Below are positions 17,708 to 26,481 of a stretch of 63,862 nucleotides of DNA, piece by piece. The stretch covers positions 1 through 63,862 of the forward strand of contig CAZRBY010000007.1 in assembly GCA_964598495.1 (NCBI GenBank). The letters are read 5' to 3'. A program made the position numbers and the translations under genes. The first letter of the stretch is position 1. Each line of letters starts with the position of its first letter. Source of the stretch: Cacconaster sp964598495 (GTDB taxonomy: Bacteria; Bacteroidota; Bacteroidia; Bacteroidales; UBA932). The notes beneath the pieces were generated by a model. The model had not been told where the DNA came from, searched no databases, and saw only the letters and a list, made by a program, of their open reading frames with translations.

Positions 17708-19012
17708 TCACACTTTTGTGATCGAGACAATCTGCTTGGTGGCCGCTGTGACTTTCCAGCGGTCATCAATTCTTTTACCCACAATGCAGACGATTTGTTC
17801 CTCACCCTTTTTGTCAAGCGTAGTAACAACGATCTGACGTTTCTTTTCTTCCACATCAAGCTTTAGGTCTATAAAAAAGTCGCTTAGCTTTTTGAACCCC
17901 TTCATGCCGAAAGGTCTGAAACGGTCTGCAGGCTTCCATCTGCGACATTTGAGAGGAAATTTGAGTCGTCGGCCATCCACATAGAGAGTGCCTTCAGGCG
18001 CTTTTTTAGGATTGAATCCTACCGGTTTTGTGAAGACTTTTATGGAGACTTTGAAGTCATCATAATTCTGATTTCCGGGATAGACCTTGAGATACTGCCT
18101 GTCGCGTATGAGTATATGCGAAGGAGAGAAAAATGTCTTTCCGCTCTGGCCTTTAAGCGCCTCGGCTATCTGAACTATCTGAGCATCATTGAATCCATAC
18201 CCGTCCAGGATCTTGAATAACCACCAGTTGAGACTTTTTTCAGCCTTAAGTGCCTTGATGTCTATATGCAGAACTCCATCTGCCATACGATATAGAGTTC
18301 CTTTCCTGGAGTTGTAAAGCTCCTCGAGGAGATCCGATATCTCGGAGAAACGAGCCATTGATGTGCTTATTGTCTGAAGGAAGGAGGGATTGATTATCTC
18401 AAAATGAGGAAAAACATCGTTGCGGATTCGGTTGCGATGATAGTGCGATTCTCTATTTGTATGATCCTCCCGAAAGGGAACATTGTGCGAAGCCACATAC
18501 TTGCTTATATCATTCCTGGTAACTGAGAGTAGCGGACGGATTATGGGCCCGTTTGAGCGTCGAATCCCTGCAAGTCCGCGAAGGCCGGTGCCTCTGAGTA
18601 GATTGATCATCAAAGTCTCGACACTGTCGTTCAGATTGTGTGAAATGGCAAGGAAGTCCATCGAGTGTTCCTCCATCAGGGAGAAAAACCAGCCATATCT
18701 AAGGTCACGTGCCGCCATTTGAGTGGAGATCGACTGCTCCTGGGCAAACTCGAGGGCATTGACTTTTGTCGTGTAAAATGGGATTCCATGTTTTCTGCAC
18801 CACTCTCGCACCATCGCTTCATCTTGATCGCTCTCAGACCCTCTGAGGGAGAAATTGACGTGCGCAATACTATATGTGCATGGTACGGTTGTATTGAGAA
18901 AAAGGTTAGCCATACACATAGAATCCATCCCTCCGCTGACTCCAACCAGAATCGATGGGTGTTCAACGCCGGCAACAAGAGAGCGCAATTCTATGTCAAA
19001 ATGCTCCTGCAC
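17708..19012 (-). CDS. tilS: tRNA(Ile)-lysidine synthetase
   Basis: This 434-aa N-type ATP pyrophosphatase converts C34 of the CAT-anticodon tRNA-Ile to lysidine so that it reads AUA. The PP-loop SGGMDS is at residues 26-31. Further conserved blocks are HNLNDSVET and the LRGTGLRGLAG segment, followed by a substrate-binding region and a C-terminal domain (RPFGMKGFKKLSDFFID). It starts 9 bp after the DUF3078 stop on the same strand and is probably co-transcribed with it. Confidence 0.95.
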   Translation of the reverse strand: MQEHFDIELRSLVAGVEHPSILVGVSGGMDSMCMANLFLNTTVPCTYSIAHVNFSLRGSESDQDEAMVREWCRKHGIPFYTTKVNALEFAQEQSISTQMAARDLRYGWFFSLMEEHSMDFLAISHNLNDSVETLMINLLRGTGLRGLAGIRRSNGPIIRPLLSVTRNDISKYVASHNVPFREDHTNRESHYHRNRIRNDVFPHFEIINPSFLQTISTSMARFSEISDLLEELYNSRKGTLYRMADGVLHIDIKALKAEKSLNWWLFKILDGYGFNDAQIVQIAEALKGQSGKTFFSPSHILIRDRQYLKVYPGNQNYDDFKVSIKVFTKPVGFNPKKAPEGTLYVDGRRLKFPLKCRRWKPADRFRPFGMKGFKKLSDFFIDLKLDVEEKKRQIVVTTLDKKGEEQIVCIVGKRIDDRWKVTAATKQIVSITKV

Positions 19013-19021
19013 AATCCATCG

Positions 19022-19969
19022 TTATTTGCTGTTGCCGAAAGTATAAGATAATCCTATGCTGAAAAGTTCCTTAAACTGTACTCCCGACACTTTGATGGGT
19101 TTGCCGTTATCATCAAGAATCAAGTTGCCCTGTTTGTCTTTTTTATCGAGAAACCTTATGGTGTCATCATAGATCAAGTTAGTCCTTAATGTAACTGAGA
19201 AAAACTTTGTAATTTTAGCATCAGCATTTACATCCCAGAAAACCTTGACATTTTGGGGTTTGTTCAGATAATCCGAGAAGAGTGTAAGTGCAGTAGCCAC
19301 TTTGAAGTTTTCTACCTCTATCTTTCCATCAACCTTGAGCTGGGCACCAAGTTCAAATCTGCAGAACTGATCTTCCGCATTGCCATATTTTGTGCGGAGT
19401 TCCGGATTCTTTACCATAACCGTCTTCCCTGTGAGAGGTGAGAAATTTATGGACAAATTATCGAAGGGCTTATAATCAATACCGAAACCGAGAGACAAAT
19501 ATGCCGGAGTTAAAAAATCCGATACAAGATTCCCTTTCTCGTGGCCCTGAGCGAACTGGGTCCTCAAGTTGAACAGGGCCGACACATACAGTTTCTCGAC
19601 TGCTTTGTAACCCACTTTGCTATCCACCATAAAGCGGTCATCACTCTTCTTGTAGCCATCTTCAAAAGATTGAATGAAACCATAGCCTACCTGGAGTTGG
19701 TTATCCCATATGAGTTTTTCACGCTTATAATTGGCATTTGCGCCCGCAAAGGTGTTGAGTGAAATGGAACCATAACCTCCGGTTGCCCAGTTTGTAAGTG
19801 AAAGCTGGGAAAAACCGATCTGTGTGGTAAGGCTTTTGGTCCAGTATTGGGGCTTGGGAGCTACAACCGTATCTGCCGGAGCAGCAGGTGTGTCAGTCGG
19901 AACTGCCTCCTGCGCAAAAACCACTGTTGTCAGAGACAAAAAAAGAAAAAATGCGATTGATCGTTTCAT
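19022..19969 (-). CDS. DUF3078 outer-membrane beta-barrel protein
   Basis: This 315-aa protein has a signal peptide (1-19), a short Pro/Thr/Ala-rich linker, then the DUF3078 region with WTKSLTTQIGFSQLSLTNWATGG near its start and many alternating hydrophobic strands, ending in an aromatic strand (IGLSYTFG). This fits an outer-membrane barrel of unknown function common in Bacteroidota. The start was set at the ATG before the signal peptide, 27 bp inside the longest ORF. The left copy of an 18-bp proS-end duplication lies 32 bp upstream. Confidence 0.85.
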   Translation of the reverse strand: MKRSIAFFLFLSLTTVVFAQEAVPTDTPAAPADTVVAPKPQYWTKSLTTQIGFSQLSLTNWATGGYGSISLNTFAGANANYKREKLIWDNQLQVGYGFIQSFEDGYKKSDDRFMVDSKVGYKAVEKLYVSALFNLRTQFAQGHEKGNLVSDFLTPAYLSLGFGIDYKPFDNLSINFSPLTGKTVMVKNPELRTKYGNAEDQFCRFELGAQLKVDGKIEVENFKVATALTLFSDYLNKPQNVKVFWDVNADAKITKFFSVTLRTNLIYDDTIRFLDKKDKQGNLILDDNGKPIKVSGVQFKELFSIGLSYTFGNSK

Positions 19970-20000
19970 AATAATATATTGTGTAATGTATATCAAAATA

Positions 20001-20018
20001 AATATGCCCTTGCAAAAA
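20001..20018. repeat. 18-bp direct repeat, left copy (proS 3' end duplicate)
   Basis: AATATGCCCTTGCAAAAA is identical to 20780-20797, where its complement encodes the last residues of ProS (LFARAY). Read on the minus strand this copy also encodes FARAY, followed two codons later by a stop. It therefore looks like the ancestral proS end, displaced 779 bp from the gene. Confidence 0.85.
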
Positions 20019-20046
20019 CAGCTAGGACTTATTCAATAAACCATTG

Positions 20047-20697
20047 TTATTCTTTGAAATAAAATTTTTTGCCCTTTATGTCAACAAATGCCCATGGCCT
20101 ATCATAGGTGGTTGCTTTAATTCTTCTTTCAATTTCTTCAAGTGTCATGTCCGATCTAATCTCACAAAGCTCATCCAGTTCTTTCCTAGTATATGGTTTT
20201 CTTTTCCAATTTTCATTTGATATAGGAAGAGGTTCATTATTTGATATTTGTTCAACGATCTTTAAGAATGAATTTAGAATGTGTGAATAACATTTTTGAG
20301 TAATTGAGAAGACCGTGTCGTTTTCAAGTATCGAAAACCTTTTAACTTCAATAATTTTTCCCGTATCTACTTTGTCAACCATATAATGACATGTTATTCC
20401 ATAAGCCTTTTCATTATTATAAATTGCAAAATTAGTACAGCCTATTCCGGGATATTCCGGAGGGCCGGGATGCCAGTTAATTGCACCCTTTTCCGCTCTT
20501 TCAAGCAATCCTTTTGGAAGAATCCACGGTGACAAATATGAAAAAATATAGTCTCCTTTCCACCGATGCAAGTCCTCGGGGAATTTTTCTCCACGAGCAC
20601 CAAAAATTATGTAAGCATTTGGAAAAATTTGATTTAAATAATCGGCTGCCGATTTTGCGTTTTGGTCATATTTTTTGCCGATGAATAAAATTTCCAT
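20047..20697 (-). CDS. formyltransferase (Fmt/GART-like N-terminal fold)
   Basis: This 216-aa protein has the folate-dependent formyltransferase core. NWH and the following PG (INWHPGPPEYPG, residues about 73-84) match the Asn-x-His catalytic pair, and the Asp of VDTGKII near residue 111 completes the Asn-His-Asp triad. It lacks the C-terminal OB domain of Fmt, so a sugar-nucleotide or other amine formyltransferase of surface-polysaccharide pathways is more likely than Met-tRNA formylation. The gene is clearly more AT-rich than its neighbours. It sits alone between proS and DUF3078, flanked by 18-bp direct repeats, which suggests acquisition by transfer. Confidence 0.78.
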   Translation of the reverse strand: MEILFIGKKYDQNAKSAADYLNQIFPNAYIIFGARGEKFPEDLHRWKGDYIFSYLSPWILPKGLLERAEKGAINWHPGPPEYPGIGCTNFAIYNNEKAYGITCHYMVDKVDTGKIIEVKRFSILENDTVFSITQKCYSHILNSFLKIVEQISNNEPLPISNENWKRKPYTRKELDELCEIRSDMTLEEIERRIKATTYDRPWAFVDIKGKKFYFKE

Positions 20698-20700
20698 TTT

Positions 20701-20775
20701 TCAAGCTTTATTGTAATACTTATTAACACTATTTATTTCACTTTCAAATCTCCATTTTGCCTCAAAAAGCGCCAT
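20701..20775 (-). CDS. 24-aa ORF or gene remnant ahead of the formyltransferase
   Basis: A 24-codon ORF (MALFEAKWRF...) starts 2 bp beyond the proS stop and ends 3 bp before the formyltransferase ATG. Its composition is charged and protein-like. It may be a short upstream ORF or a fragment of a gene that travelled with the formyltransferase. No family was recognised. Confidence 0.3.
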   Translation of the reverse strand: MALFEAKWRFESEINSVNKYYNKA

Positions 20776-20777
20776 AA

Positions 20778-22256
20778 TTAATATGCCCTTGCAAAAAGCA
20801 CCCTTTGTGAGGAGGGCTTGCCGGAATAGATGCATTTGCCCTCTTCCTTGCAGACAAATGAATCCAAGGGTATACAACGGACGGTCGCTTTTGTCTCATC
20901 CTTTATTTTAGCCTCTGTCTCGGCAGTGCCGTCCCAATGGCAGAGGAGGAATCCTCCCTCTTCAATCTTCTCCTTGAACTCTTCCCAGGTATCCACCTTA
21001 AAGGTATTCTCCTCGAGGAATTTGAGTGCTTTGGCATAAATATTATCCTGAATATCATCCATCAGAGAGACGATACGCTGTGCGATTCCCTCTTGAGGAA
21101 CCGACTCCTTGGTCAGGGTATCACGACGAGCGAGCTCCACAACTCCGGCAGCCAAGTCTCTTGGCCCGATTACGATTCGTGCGGGCACTCCTTTAAGTTC
21201 CCACTCTGCAAACTTGAATCCGGGGCGAAGATTCTCCCTGTCATCCACCTTCACCGACAATCCTACAACCTCCAGTTCTTTTTTGAGCTCATACATCCTC
21301 TCCAAAAGCTGACCATGCTCCTCTTCCGTCTTGAAAATAGGCACCATTATCACATGGTAAGGCGCAAGCTTCGGAGGCAGAACCAGGCCATGATTGTCGC
21401 TGTGAGTCATAATCAGCGCACCCATCAGGCGGGTGGAAACACCCCATGAGGTAGCCCATACATAATCAAGGCCGCCATCTTTATTGGCAAACTGCACATC
21501 GAAGGCCTTGGCGAAGTTCTGGCCGAGGAAATGCGAGGTGCCTGCCTGCAAAGCTTTACCGTCCTGCATAAGAGCTTCGATACAAAGAGTATCTACAGCA
21601 CCTGCAAAGCGTTCCGACTCACTTTTGCGACCGACAACAACGGGCATAGCCATATATTCGCGTGCAAACTGCGCATATATATCGACAATCCTCTGAGTCT
21701 CATCTATAGCCTCCTGTTCAGTAGCGTGGGCGGTGTGACCCTCCTGCCATAGAAATTCCGCAGTGCGGAGAAATAGGCGGGTTCGCATCTCCCAGCGCAC
21801 AACATTAGCCCACTGGTTGCAAAGGATGGGGAGATCCCTCCATGATTGGATCCAATTTTTATATGTATTCCAGATGATTGTTTCGGATGTGGGGCGAACT
21901 ACAAGTTCCTCTTCAAGTTTTGCCGAAGGATCGACCACAAGACCGGAACCGTCAGGATTGGCCATCAGACGGTGGTGTGTTACCACGGCGCACTCTTTTG
22001 CAAACCCTTCCACGTGCTCCGCTTCCCTGCTGAGGAATGATTTGGGTATGAAGAGAGGGAAATAAGCATTGACATGGCCTGTCTCTTTGAACATTTTGTC
22101 AAGCTCGTTTTGCATCTTTTCCCAGATGGCATAGCCATACGGCTTGATCACCATACACCCTCTAACTGCCGATTGTTCAGCAAGATCCGCCTTTAAAACC
22201 AGATTGTTGTACCATTGGGAGTAGTTCTCTTCCCTATTTGTTACTTCTTTTGCCAT
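20778..22256 (-). CDS. proS: proline--tRNA ligase
   Basis: This 492-aa class II synthetase is of the shorter, archaeal/eukaryotic-like ProRS type, which lacks the editing insertion. Motif 2 (RWEMRTRLFLRTAEFLWQEG) lies at about residues 150-170, the anticodon-binding domain follows residue 285, and the C-terminal domain ends in FARAY. The start was set at MAKEVTNRE; the 21 codons upstream are low-quality. A -7-like TACTTTTG lies on the minus strand at 22316-22309. The last 18 bp of coding sequence are duplicated 779 bp downstream. Confidence 0.96.
   Translation of the reverse strand: MAKEVTNREENYSQWYNNLVLKADLAEQSAVRGCMVIKPYGYAIWEKMQNELDKMFKETGHVNAYFPLFIPKSFLSREAEHVEGFAKECAVVTHHRLMANPDGSGLVVDPSAKLEEELVVRPTSETIIWNTYKNWIQSWRDLPILCNQWANVVRWEMRTRLFLRTAEFLWQEGHTAHATEQEAIDETQRIVDIYAQFAREYMAMPVVVGRKSESERFAGAVDTLCIEALMQDGKALQAGTSHFLGQNFAKAFDVQFANKDGGLDYVWATSWGVSTRLMGALIMTHSDNHGLVLPPKLAPYHVIMVPIFKTEEEHGQLLERMYELKKELEVVGLSVKVDDRENLRPGFKFAEWELKGVPARIVIGPRDLAAGVVELARRDTLTKESVPQEGIAQRIVSLMDDIQDNIYAKALKFLEENTFKVDTWEEFKEKIEEGGFLLCHWDGTAETEAKIKDETKATVRCIPLDSFVCKEEGKCIYSGKPSSQRVLFARAY
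20780..20797. repeat. 18-bp direct repeat, right copy (inside proS 3' end)
   Basis: AATATGCCCTTGCAAAAA encodes, on the minus strand, the C-terminal LFARAY of ProS. Together with the copy at 20001-20018 it brackets the formyltransferase cassette. Confidence 0.85.
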
Positions 22257-22332
22257 TTTTTGTTGTATTTGGTATAAAAATTGATATATTTGTAATGAAA
22301 TGCGACTGCAAAAGTACAAAATTATCTAACAC

Positions 22333-22339
22333 AGGAGGT
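22333..22339 (+). promoter_or_regulatory. strong Shine-Dalgarno sequence
   Basis: AGGAGGT lies 4 bp before the ATG at 22344. Perfect Shine-Dalgarno sites are unusual in Bacteroidota, where AT-rich unstructured leaders are the rule. It fixes the start of the Trp/Tyr-rich lipoprotein. Confidence 0.7.
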
Positions 22340-22343
22340 AAAA

Positions 22344-23387
22344 ATGAAAAACAAAGTTTTCTATCTGTTTCTTATAGCCGTTACGGTGGTGATAAGCTCT
22401 TGTGGTACCACAAGTTATTATTCTTCCGCATCGTTTGATGACGGCATATACTACAGGCCTACACGCGAATCGAGGGCGGATATGGTTGCAGCCAACAAAG
22501 AGTTGCACGAGTCTATGAATAAACCGCAATCATATATTCTGGAGGACGAGGAAGGTAATTACTACCTCGTAGAGGAAGGAACATCTTATGCAGAAAGATT
22601 GAGAAAATTCGATAGTCCTACCTACACCTTCTATGTTGATTACGGTGTTTGGAACTCCCCCTGGTACAACCCTTGGTGGGGGTCATACAGATATCCCTAT
22701 TTCGGTTACCCCTATTACTCGTGGTACAACGGGTTGTATAGTCCCTGGTATGGCGGCTGGTATGATCCATGGTATACCGGCTGGTATGGTGGTTGGTATG
22801 ATCCTTGGTACTACGGATACGGAGGATATGGCTGGTACTACAACTATTGGAATCCATGGTATTATCACGGATACTATCCAGGACCCGGAAATCCCGGCAA
22901 CTACTATCAGGATGTTGCTTACGGCAAACGCTCTGTAGCTGACGGCCAGAGTTACCGCAACACTCCACGCACAGTGACATCCGGTAGATCCGCATACACG
23001 AGGAGGAGTGAAGGCAGAAGTGCTGACAGTTACAATTCAGGTGGAGTTTATACAGGTGCACGCAGTGCCACCACGTCAAGAAGCGGTAGCGGCACCATCT
23101 ATCAACGCAATTCAGGCAGCACTACACGCAGTTCAGGTAGTGTGAGTTCGGGCACAACACGCTCCTCACGCAACTCCGACAGTTATAGTTCCGGTAACAG
23201 CAGAAATTCTTCAGGCAGCTACAACACCGGTAGCAGCAGGAGTTCTTCAGGCAGCTATAGCACCGGTAGCAGCAGGAGTTCTTCAGGCAGTTATAGCAGC
23301 GGCGGAGGCGGATACAGCGGTGGCAGCACCGGCACCAGCAGTAACAGCGGACGCAGCGGTGGCGGAGGTACCGGCGGCAGGAGATAA
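22344..23387 (+). CDS. Trp/Tyr/Gly-rich lipoprotein with Ser/Gly repeat tail
   Basis: This 347-aa protein has a lipoprotein signal (ISSC, Cys20). A charged region (about 30-95) precedes an extraordinary aromatic block (about 96-195) built of WYGGWYDPW-like units, then a Ser/Arg/Gly low-complexity tail (about 200-347) with three 12-residue repeats. I recognise no enzyme domain. A matrix-like, self-associating or cell-surface structural role is only an inference. It diverges from proS and is followed 26 bp later by an outer-membrane protein gene on the same strand, so the two may form one envelope unit. Confidence 0.8.
   Translation: MKNKVFYLFLIAVTVVISSCGTTSYYSSASFDDGIYYRPTRESRADMVAANKELHESMNKPQSYILEDEEGNYYLVEEGTSYAERLRKFDSPTYTFYVDYGVWNSPWYNPWWGSYRYPYFGYPYYSWYNGLYSPWYGGWYDPWYTGWYGGWYDPWYYGYGGYGWYYNYWNPWYYHGYYPGPGNPGNYYQDVAYGKRSVADGQSYRNTPRTVTSGRSAYTRRSEGRSADSYNSGGVYTGARSATTSRSGSGTIYQRNSGSTTRSSGSVSSGTTRSSRNSDSYSSGNSRNSSGSYNTGSSRSSSGSYSTGSSRSSSGSYSSGGGGYSGGSTGTSSNSGRSGGGGTGGRR
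23196..23303 (+). repeat. three 36-bp coding tandem repeats
   Basis: Units at 23196-23231, 23232-23267 and 23268-23303 encode variants of SSRSSSGSYSTG. Units 2 and 3 differ mainly near the end. Copy number is likely to vary between strains. Confidence 0.85.
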
Positions 23388-23413
23388 TTCAAAAATCAAA
23401 ATGTAAATAGACA

Positions 23414-24958
23414 ATGAAAAAGATTACGACAATATTGTTTTCTATCCTGCTGACAACAGGACTTAATGCCCAGACTGCAGGAGAGGCTCTGACATTCTCC
23501 CAACAACACTATGAGGGAACGGCACGTTCACTTGCAATGGGCAACGCTTTCACCGCTATTGGAGGCGATTTGGGAGCAATTGCCATCAACCCTGCATCCA
23601 GCGCTATATACAGATATTCTCAAATCTCTCTAACTCCTTCGTTTATTACAAGCAATGGCGAAACCGCTTATGGTAATGATAATTTAAAAAACATTTCCTC
23701 TGATTCCTTCACAAGGATGGCAATGTCCAATCTGGGGTTTGTCATGGCATTTGATACGGGTAAGTACTCCGGACTTCTAAACTACAACTTCGGTGTAACA
23801 CTCAACCGCACCAACAGTTTTAACTCCATAATGACCGCTTCTTGCAGGACTGACAAGTCATCCCTTCTGGGATCCATAGCTTCCGGTCTCTCCGGAGTTC
23901 ATGTATCGGCGCTTGAAAGCACTGATTCGTACGACGCATTCTACAATAACAACCTCTCATGGCCTGAGGTCCTGGCATGGGAAACTTATCTGCTGGCCAA
24001 TACTCCCGATTCAGATTACGATTACATCGGATCGACCGAAAATATCTACGATAACAGCATCATCGAATTGGGTGGAGAACTCGAACAGAACTATTATCGC
24101 AAAATACATGGCGGCACCAACACATTTTCCTTCAACTTCGGAGGCAATATTTCGGACTTCTTCTATTTCGGAGCCAACCTCAATCTTATGAGTCTCACAT
24201 ATGAATTGAACGAGACCTATGGTGAGAGTGCAGTAAATTCAAGGGATTTTCAGGATGGCTTTGAGTCGATGACCTCTACCTACTGGCAGCGCTCGAACGG
24301 CTCCGGAGTCAACTTTCAGGTTGGAGCCATAGTGACTCCCATCCCGGGTCTCCGTCTCGGTGCCTCATTCACCTCTCCCACCTGGTATGACATGACCGAC
24401 AATTGGCAGAGAAATATGACATCATCATTTGTCAATGGCAACTACTATGATGTAGACTCCCCTGTAGGAGCATACAACTATCAGGTCAAAACTCCTATGA
24501 GATGGAGTGTCGGAGCCGCATTCACTTTCAGCGACATTGCCCTTATCAGCGCCGACTACGAGAGTGTAAACTATTCGAAAATTGCGATGGCAGACAATAG
24601 CGGCAACAAAGATGTTTTTTCGGAGGAAAACAACGAGATTACCAGATATTTCAAAAGAAGTGATATCTTAAGACTTGGAACAGAAGTGTGGCCTTTGAAA
24701 TTCATGGCTCTCAGACTGGGATACAACTATTACAGTTCTCCTGATCCCGAGTTTTATGATGCGCAGCAATACATTTCCGGAGGTATAGGATTTAAATTAG
24801 GCAAAGGCAGGACAACTCTCGATATAGCCTACCGTAGAAGCCTTCGTAATTCCGAAAACTTCACCCTCTACAACGACTACAGCGGCATAGAAGCCCCTGA
24901 AGGCACTTACACCTTTAGCAGGGGCAAGCTCCTGTTTACATTCGGATTCAAATTCTAA
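23414..24958 (+). CDS. OmpP1/FadL-like outer-membrane barrel protein
   Basis: This 514-aa protein has a signal peptide (1-19) followed by SLAMGNAFTAIGGDLGAIAINPA, the N-terminal hatch signature of FadL/TodX-type hydrophobic-compound porins in Bacteroidota. The rest is a beta-barrel with many alternating strands and an aromatic last strand (LLFTFGFKF). The substrate is unknown. It follows the Trp/Tyr-rich lipoprotein by 26 bp and overlaps the convergent wbqC stop by 4 bp. Confidence 0.85.
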   Translation: MKKITTILFSILLTTGLNAQTAGEALTFSQQHYEGTARSLAMGNAFTAIGGDLGAIAINPASSAIYRYSQISLTPSFITSNGETAYGNDNLKNISSDSFTRMAMSNLGFVMAFDTGKYSGLLNYNFGVTLNRTNSFNSIMTASCRTDKSSLLGSIASGLSGVHVSALESTDSYDAFYNNNLSWPEVLAWETYLLANTPDSDYDYIGSTENIYDNSIIELGGELEQNYYRKIHGGTNTFSFNFGGNISDFFYFGANLNLMSLTYELNETYGESAVNSRDFQDGFESMTSTYWQRSNGSGVNFQVGAIVTPIPGLRLGASFTSPTWYDMTDNWQRNMTSSFVNGNYYDVDSPVGAYNYQVKTPMRWSVGAAFTFSDIALISADYESVNYSKIAMADNSGNKDVFSEENNEITRYFKRSDILRLGTEVWPLKFMALRLGYNYYSSPDPEFYDAQQYISGGIGFKLGKGRTTLDIAYRRSLRNSENFTLYNDYSGIEAPEGTYTFSRGKLLFTFGFKF

Positions 24959-25587
24959 AGAAGATAGGAGACGGCATTGGGGCCCTCATTCGACAGAAGG
25001 TCGATAATCGAGAGGTTCCCGATGAAACCAAATCTATCGGAGAAGACCTGAGTCCAGGTCTTCTCCTTTTTATATTTGGCAAGCAGATTTTCACCACGAT
25101 ACTTTGGTTGTATTATAGTGCGAAAATCTCCTTCGTGGTACTCCTTCTGATAATCTGAGGTCAACTCTATCTCCGCCTTAATGCCGGTCAGTTCGAGACA
25201 TTTCTCCAGCAGGAGCAGATTCAGATCGAAAAGAAAAGTCTCTTTCCGGTCAAGAATCGGAAAGAGATCATCCATATAATACTCGAAAAAAGGAGATGAG
25301 TTGTAAGCCGATAAAATAGCTCTCTTATGCTGCTGGAGCCAGGGTCTTCCGTAGTCTATCCGAACATCACGGATCTGCACCTTTTGATAAGCCTCTTTTA
25401 GAACAGGTATTGAGAGAGATTCCTTACCTGCAGCCGAACAAATATTGCAACGATTGCGGTAGGACTGTTTCTGATAAACTTCACACTGCTCAATCATCAC
25501 CTTACCGCTGCCTGCAATAGCAAAAAAATACTCAACCGGAGGGAAGTACGCGGTAGTCAGTACGGATTGTTCAAACCTAATCATCAA
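24955..25587 (-). CDS. WbqC-like family protein
   Basis: This 210-aa protein starts with the WbqC hallmark of an early YFPPVEYF motif. Conserved NRCNI, IDYGRPWLQQHKRAI and FFEYYMDDL segments follow. WbqC proteins are usually found in O-antigen or glycan clusters and are of uncertain enzymology; an N-acyl or amino-sugar modification role has been suggested. The start overlaps the end of lpxA by 11 bp, so it belongs to the lipid A operon transcript. The stop overlaps the convergent barrel gene by 4 bp. Confidence 0.85.
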   Translation of the reverse strand: MMIRFEQSVLTTAYFPPVEYFFAIAGSGKVMIEQCEVYQKQSYRNRCNICSAAGKESLSIPVLKEAYQKVQIRDVRIDYGRPWLQQHKRAILSAYNSSPFFEYYMDDLFPILDRKETFLFDLNLLLLEKCLELTGIKAEIELTSDYQKEYHEGDFRTIIQPKYRGENLLAKYKKEKTWTQVFSDRFGFIGNLSIIDLLSNEGPNAVSYLL

Positions 25588-26389
25588 TAGAGCTGCTGGC
25601 GCCTTTCTTGACGATACCTCTCTTAGAATTGGATATGAAATCCAAAATTACCTTTTTGGCTTCGGTATCCGGGAAGGCTGACTTAACTCTGGAAACGGCA
25701 TCGGAGATATTCATGCCGGAATCATAGATTACCCTGTAAATCTCACGGATCTCATCTATCTCGTCATGAGTGAAACCGCGGCGACGAAGGCCTACAATGT
25801 TGATCCCCTCAAAATTTATGGGATTGCGGGCAGCGAGGATGTATGGAGGGACATCCTTAACTACTCCGGTACCACCTCCTATCATCACATGGGCTCCTAT
25901 ATGTGAAAACTGGTGAATAAGCGTACCTCCGCCAACAATTGCCCAATCATCGACATCAGTCTCTCCCGCCATTCCAACATAACTGGAGAAAATGCAGTTG
26001 TTGCCTATGCGGCAATCATGTGCAATATGTACATAAGACATGATGAGGCAGTTGTCACCTACTACGGTAGCATATCTCTCGCTGGCAGCCGTGCCGCGAT
26101 TGATGGTCACACACTCTCTGATAGTTGTATTGTTTCCAATGATGACGTGGCTCTCTTCTCCATGGAACTTGAGATCTTGGGGTTCTGCTCCGACTACGGC
26201 ACCGGGGAAAATTTTGCAATTTTCACCTATTCTGACATAATCAAGAATAGTGGCATTGGGTCCTATACGGCAACCATCCCCTATTTCAACATTTCCGGCT
26301 ATGTAACTGAATGGCCCTATCTCTACATTTCTGCCTATCTTGGCATCAGGATGGATATATGCACCGTGGTAATTCGTTTTAGTTGTCAT
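25577..26389 (-). CDS. lpxA: acyl-[ACP]--UDP-N-acetylglucosamine O-acyltransferase
   Basis: This 270-aa left-handed beta-helix enzyme catalyses the first step of lipid A synthesis. Hexapeptide repeats occupy residues 10-185. The catalytic His lies in the segment KFHGEESHVIIGNN (about 75-88), and the C-terminal helical domain (GLRRRGF) is typical. The start was set at MTTKTNYHG, 12 bp inside the longest ORF. It lies downstream of lpxC, separated by about 117 bp that hold repeat sequence and a 10-N gap. Confidence 0.95.
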   Translation of the reverse strand: MTTKTNYHGAYIHPDAKIGRNVEIGPFSYIAGNVEIGDGCRIGPNATILDYVRIGENCKIFPGAVVGAEPQDLKFHGEESHVIIGNNTTIRECVTINRGTAASERYATVVGDNCLIMSYVHIAHDCRIGNNCIFSSYVGMAGETDVDDWAIVGGGTLIHQFSHIGAHVMIGGGTGVVKDVPPYILAARNPINFEGINIVGLRRRGFTHDEIDEIREIYRVIYDSGMNISDAVSRVKSAFPDTEAKKVILDFISNSKRGIVKKGASSSIDD

Positions 26390-26406
26390 AAATATATACA
26401 ATTATC

Positions 26407-26433
26407 CTGTTTATTCTGTTTATTCTGTTTATT
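26407..26433 (-). repeat. three 9-bp repeats ahead of lpxA
   Basis: CTGTTTATT occurs three times without spacing (minus strand AATAAACAG). It sits 18 bp before the lpxA ATG and continues into degenerate sequence up to the N gap. It could affect lpxA leader structure, or simply mark the repeat-rich junction between lpxC and lpxA. Confidence 0.7.
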
Positions 26434-26471
26434 CTATTCGTTCTCTTATGTTCTCCATACTAAATACTCGG

Positions 26472-26481
26472 NNNNNNNNNN
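26472..26481. other. assembly gap of 10 N in the lpxC-lpxA spacer
   Basis: The gap lies directly beside a 7-bp repeat array, so the array length and any further sequence between lpxC and lpxA are unresolved. Confidence 0.99.

Noticed and set aside
20047..20697. Methionyl-tRNA formyltransferase (fmt)
   Set aside because: The protein is about 100 residues too short, lacks the C-terminal tRNA-binding domain, and is not next to def or rRNA/tRNA genes.
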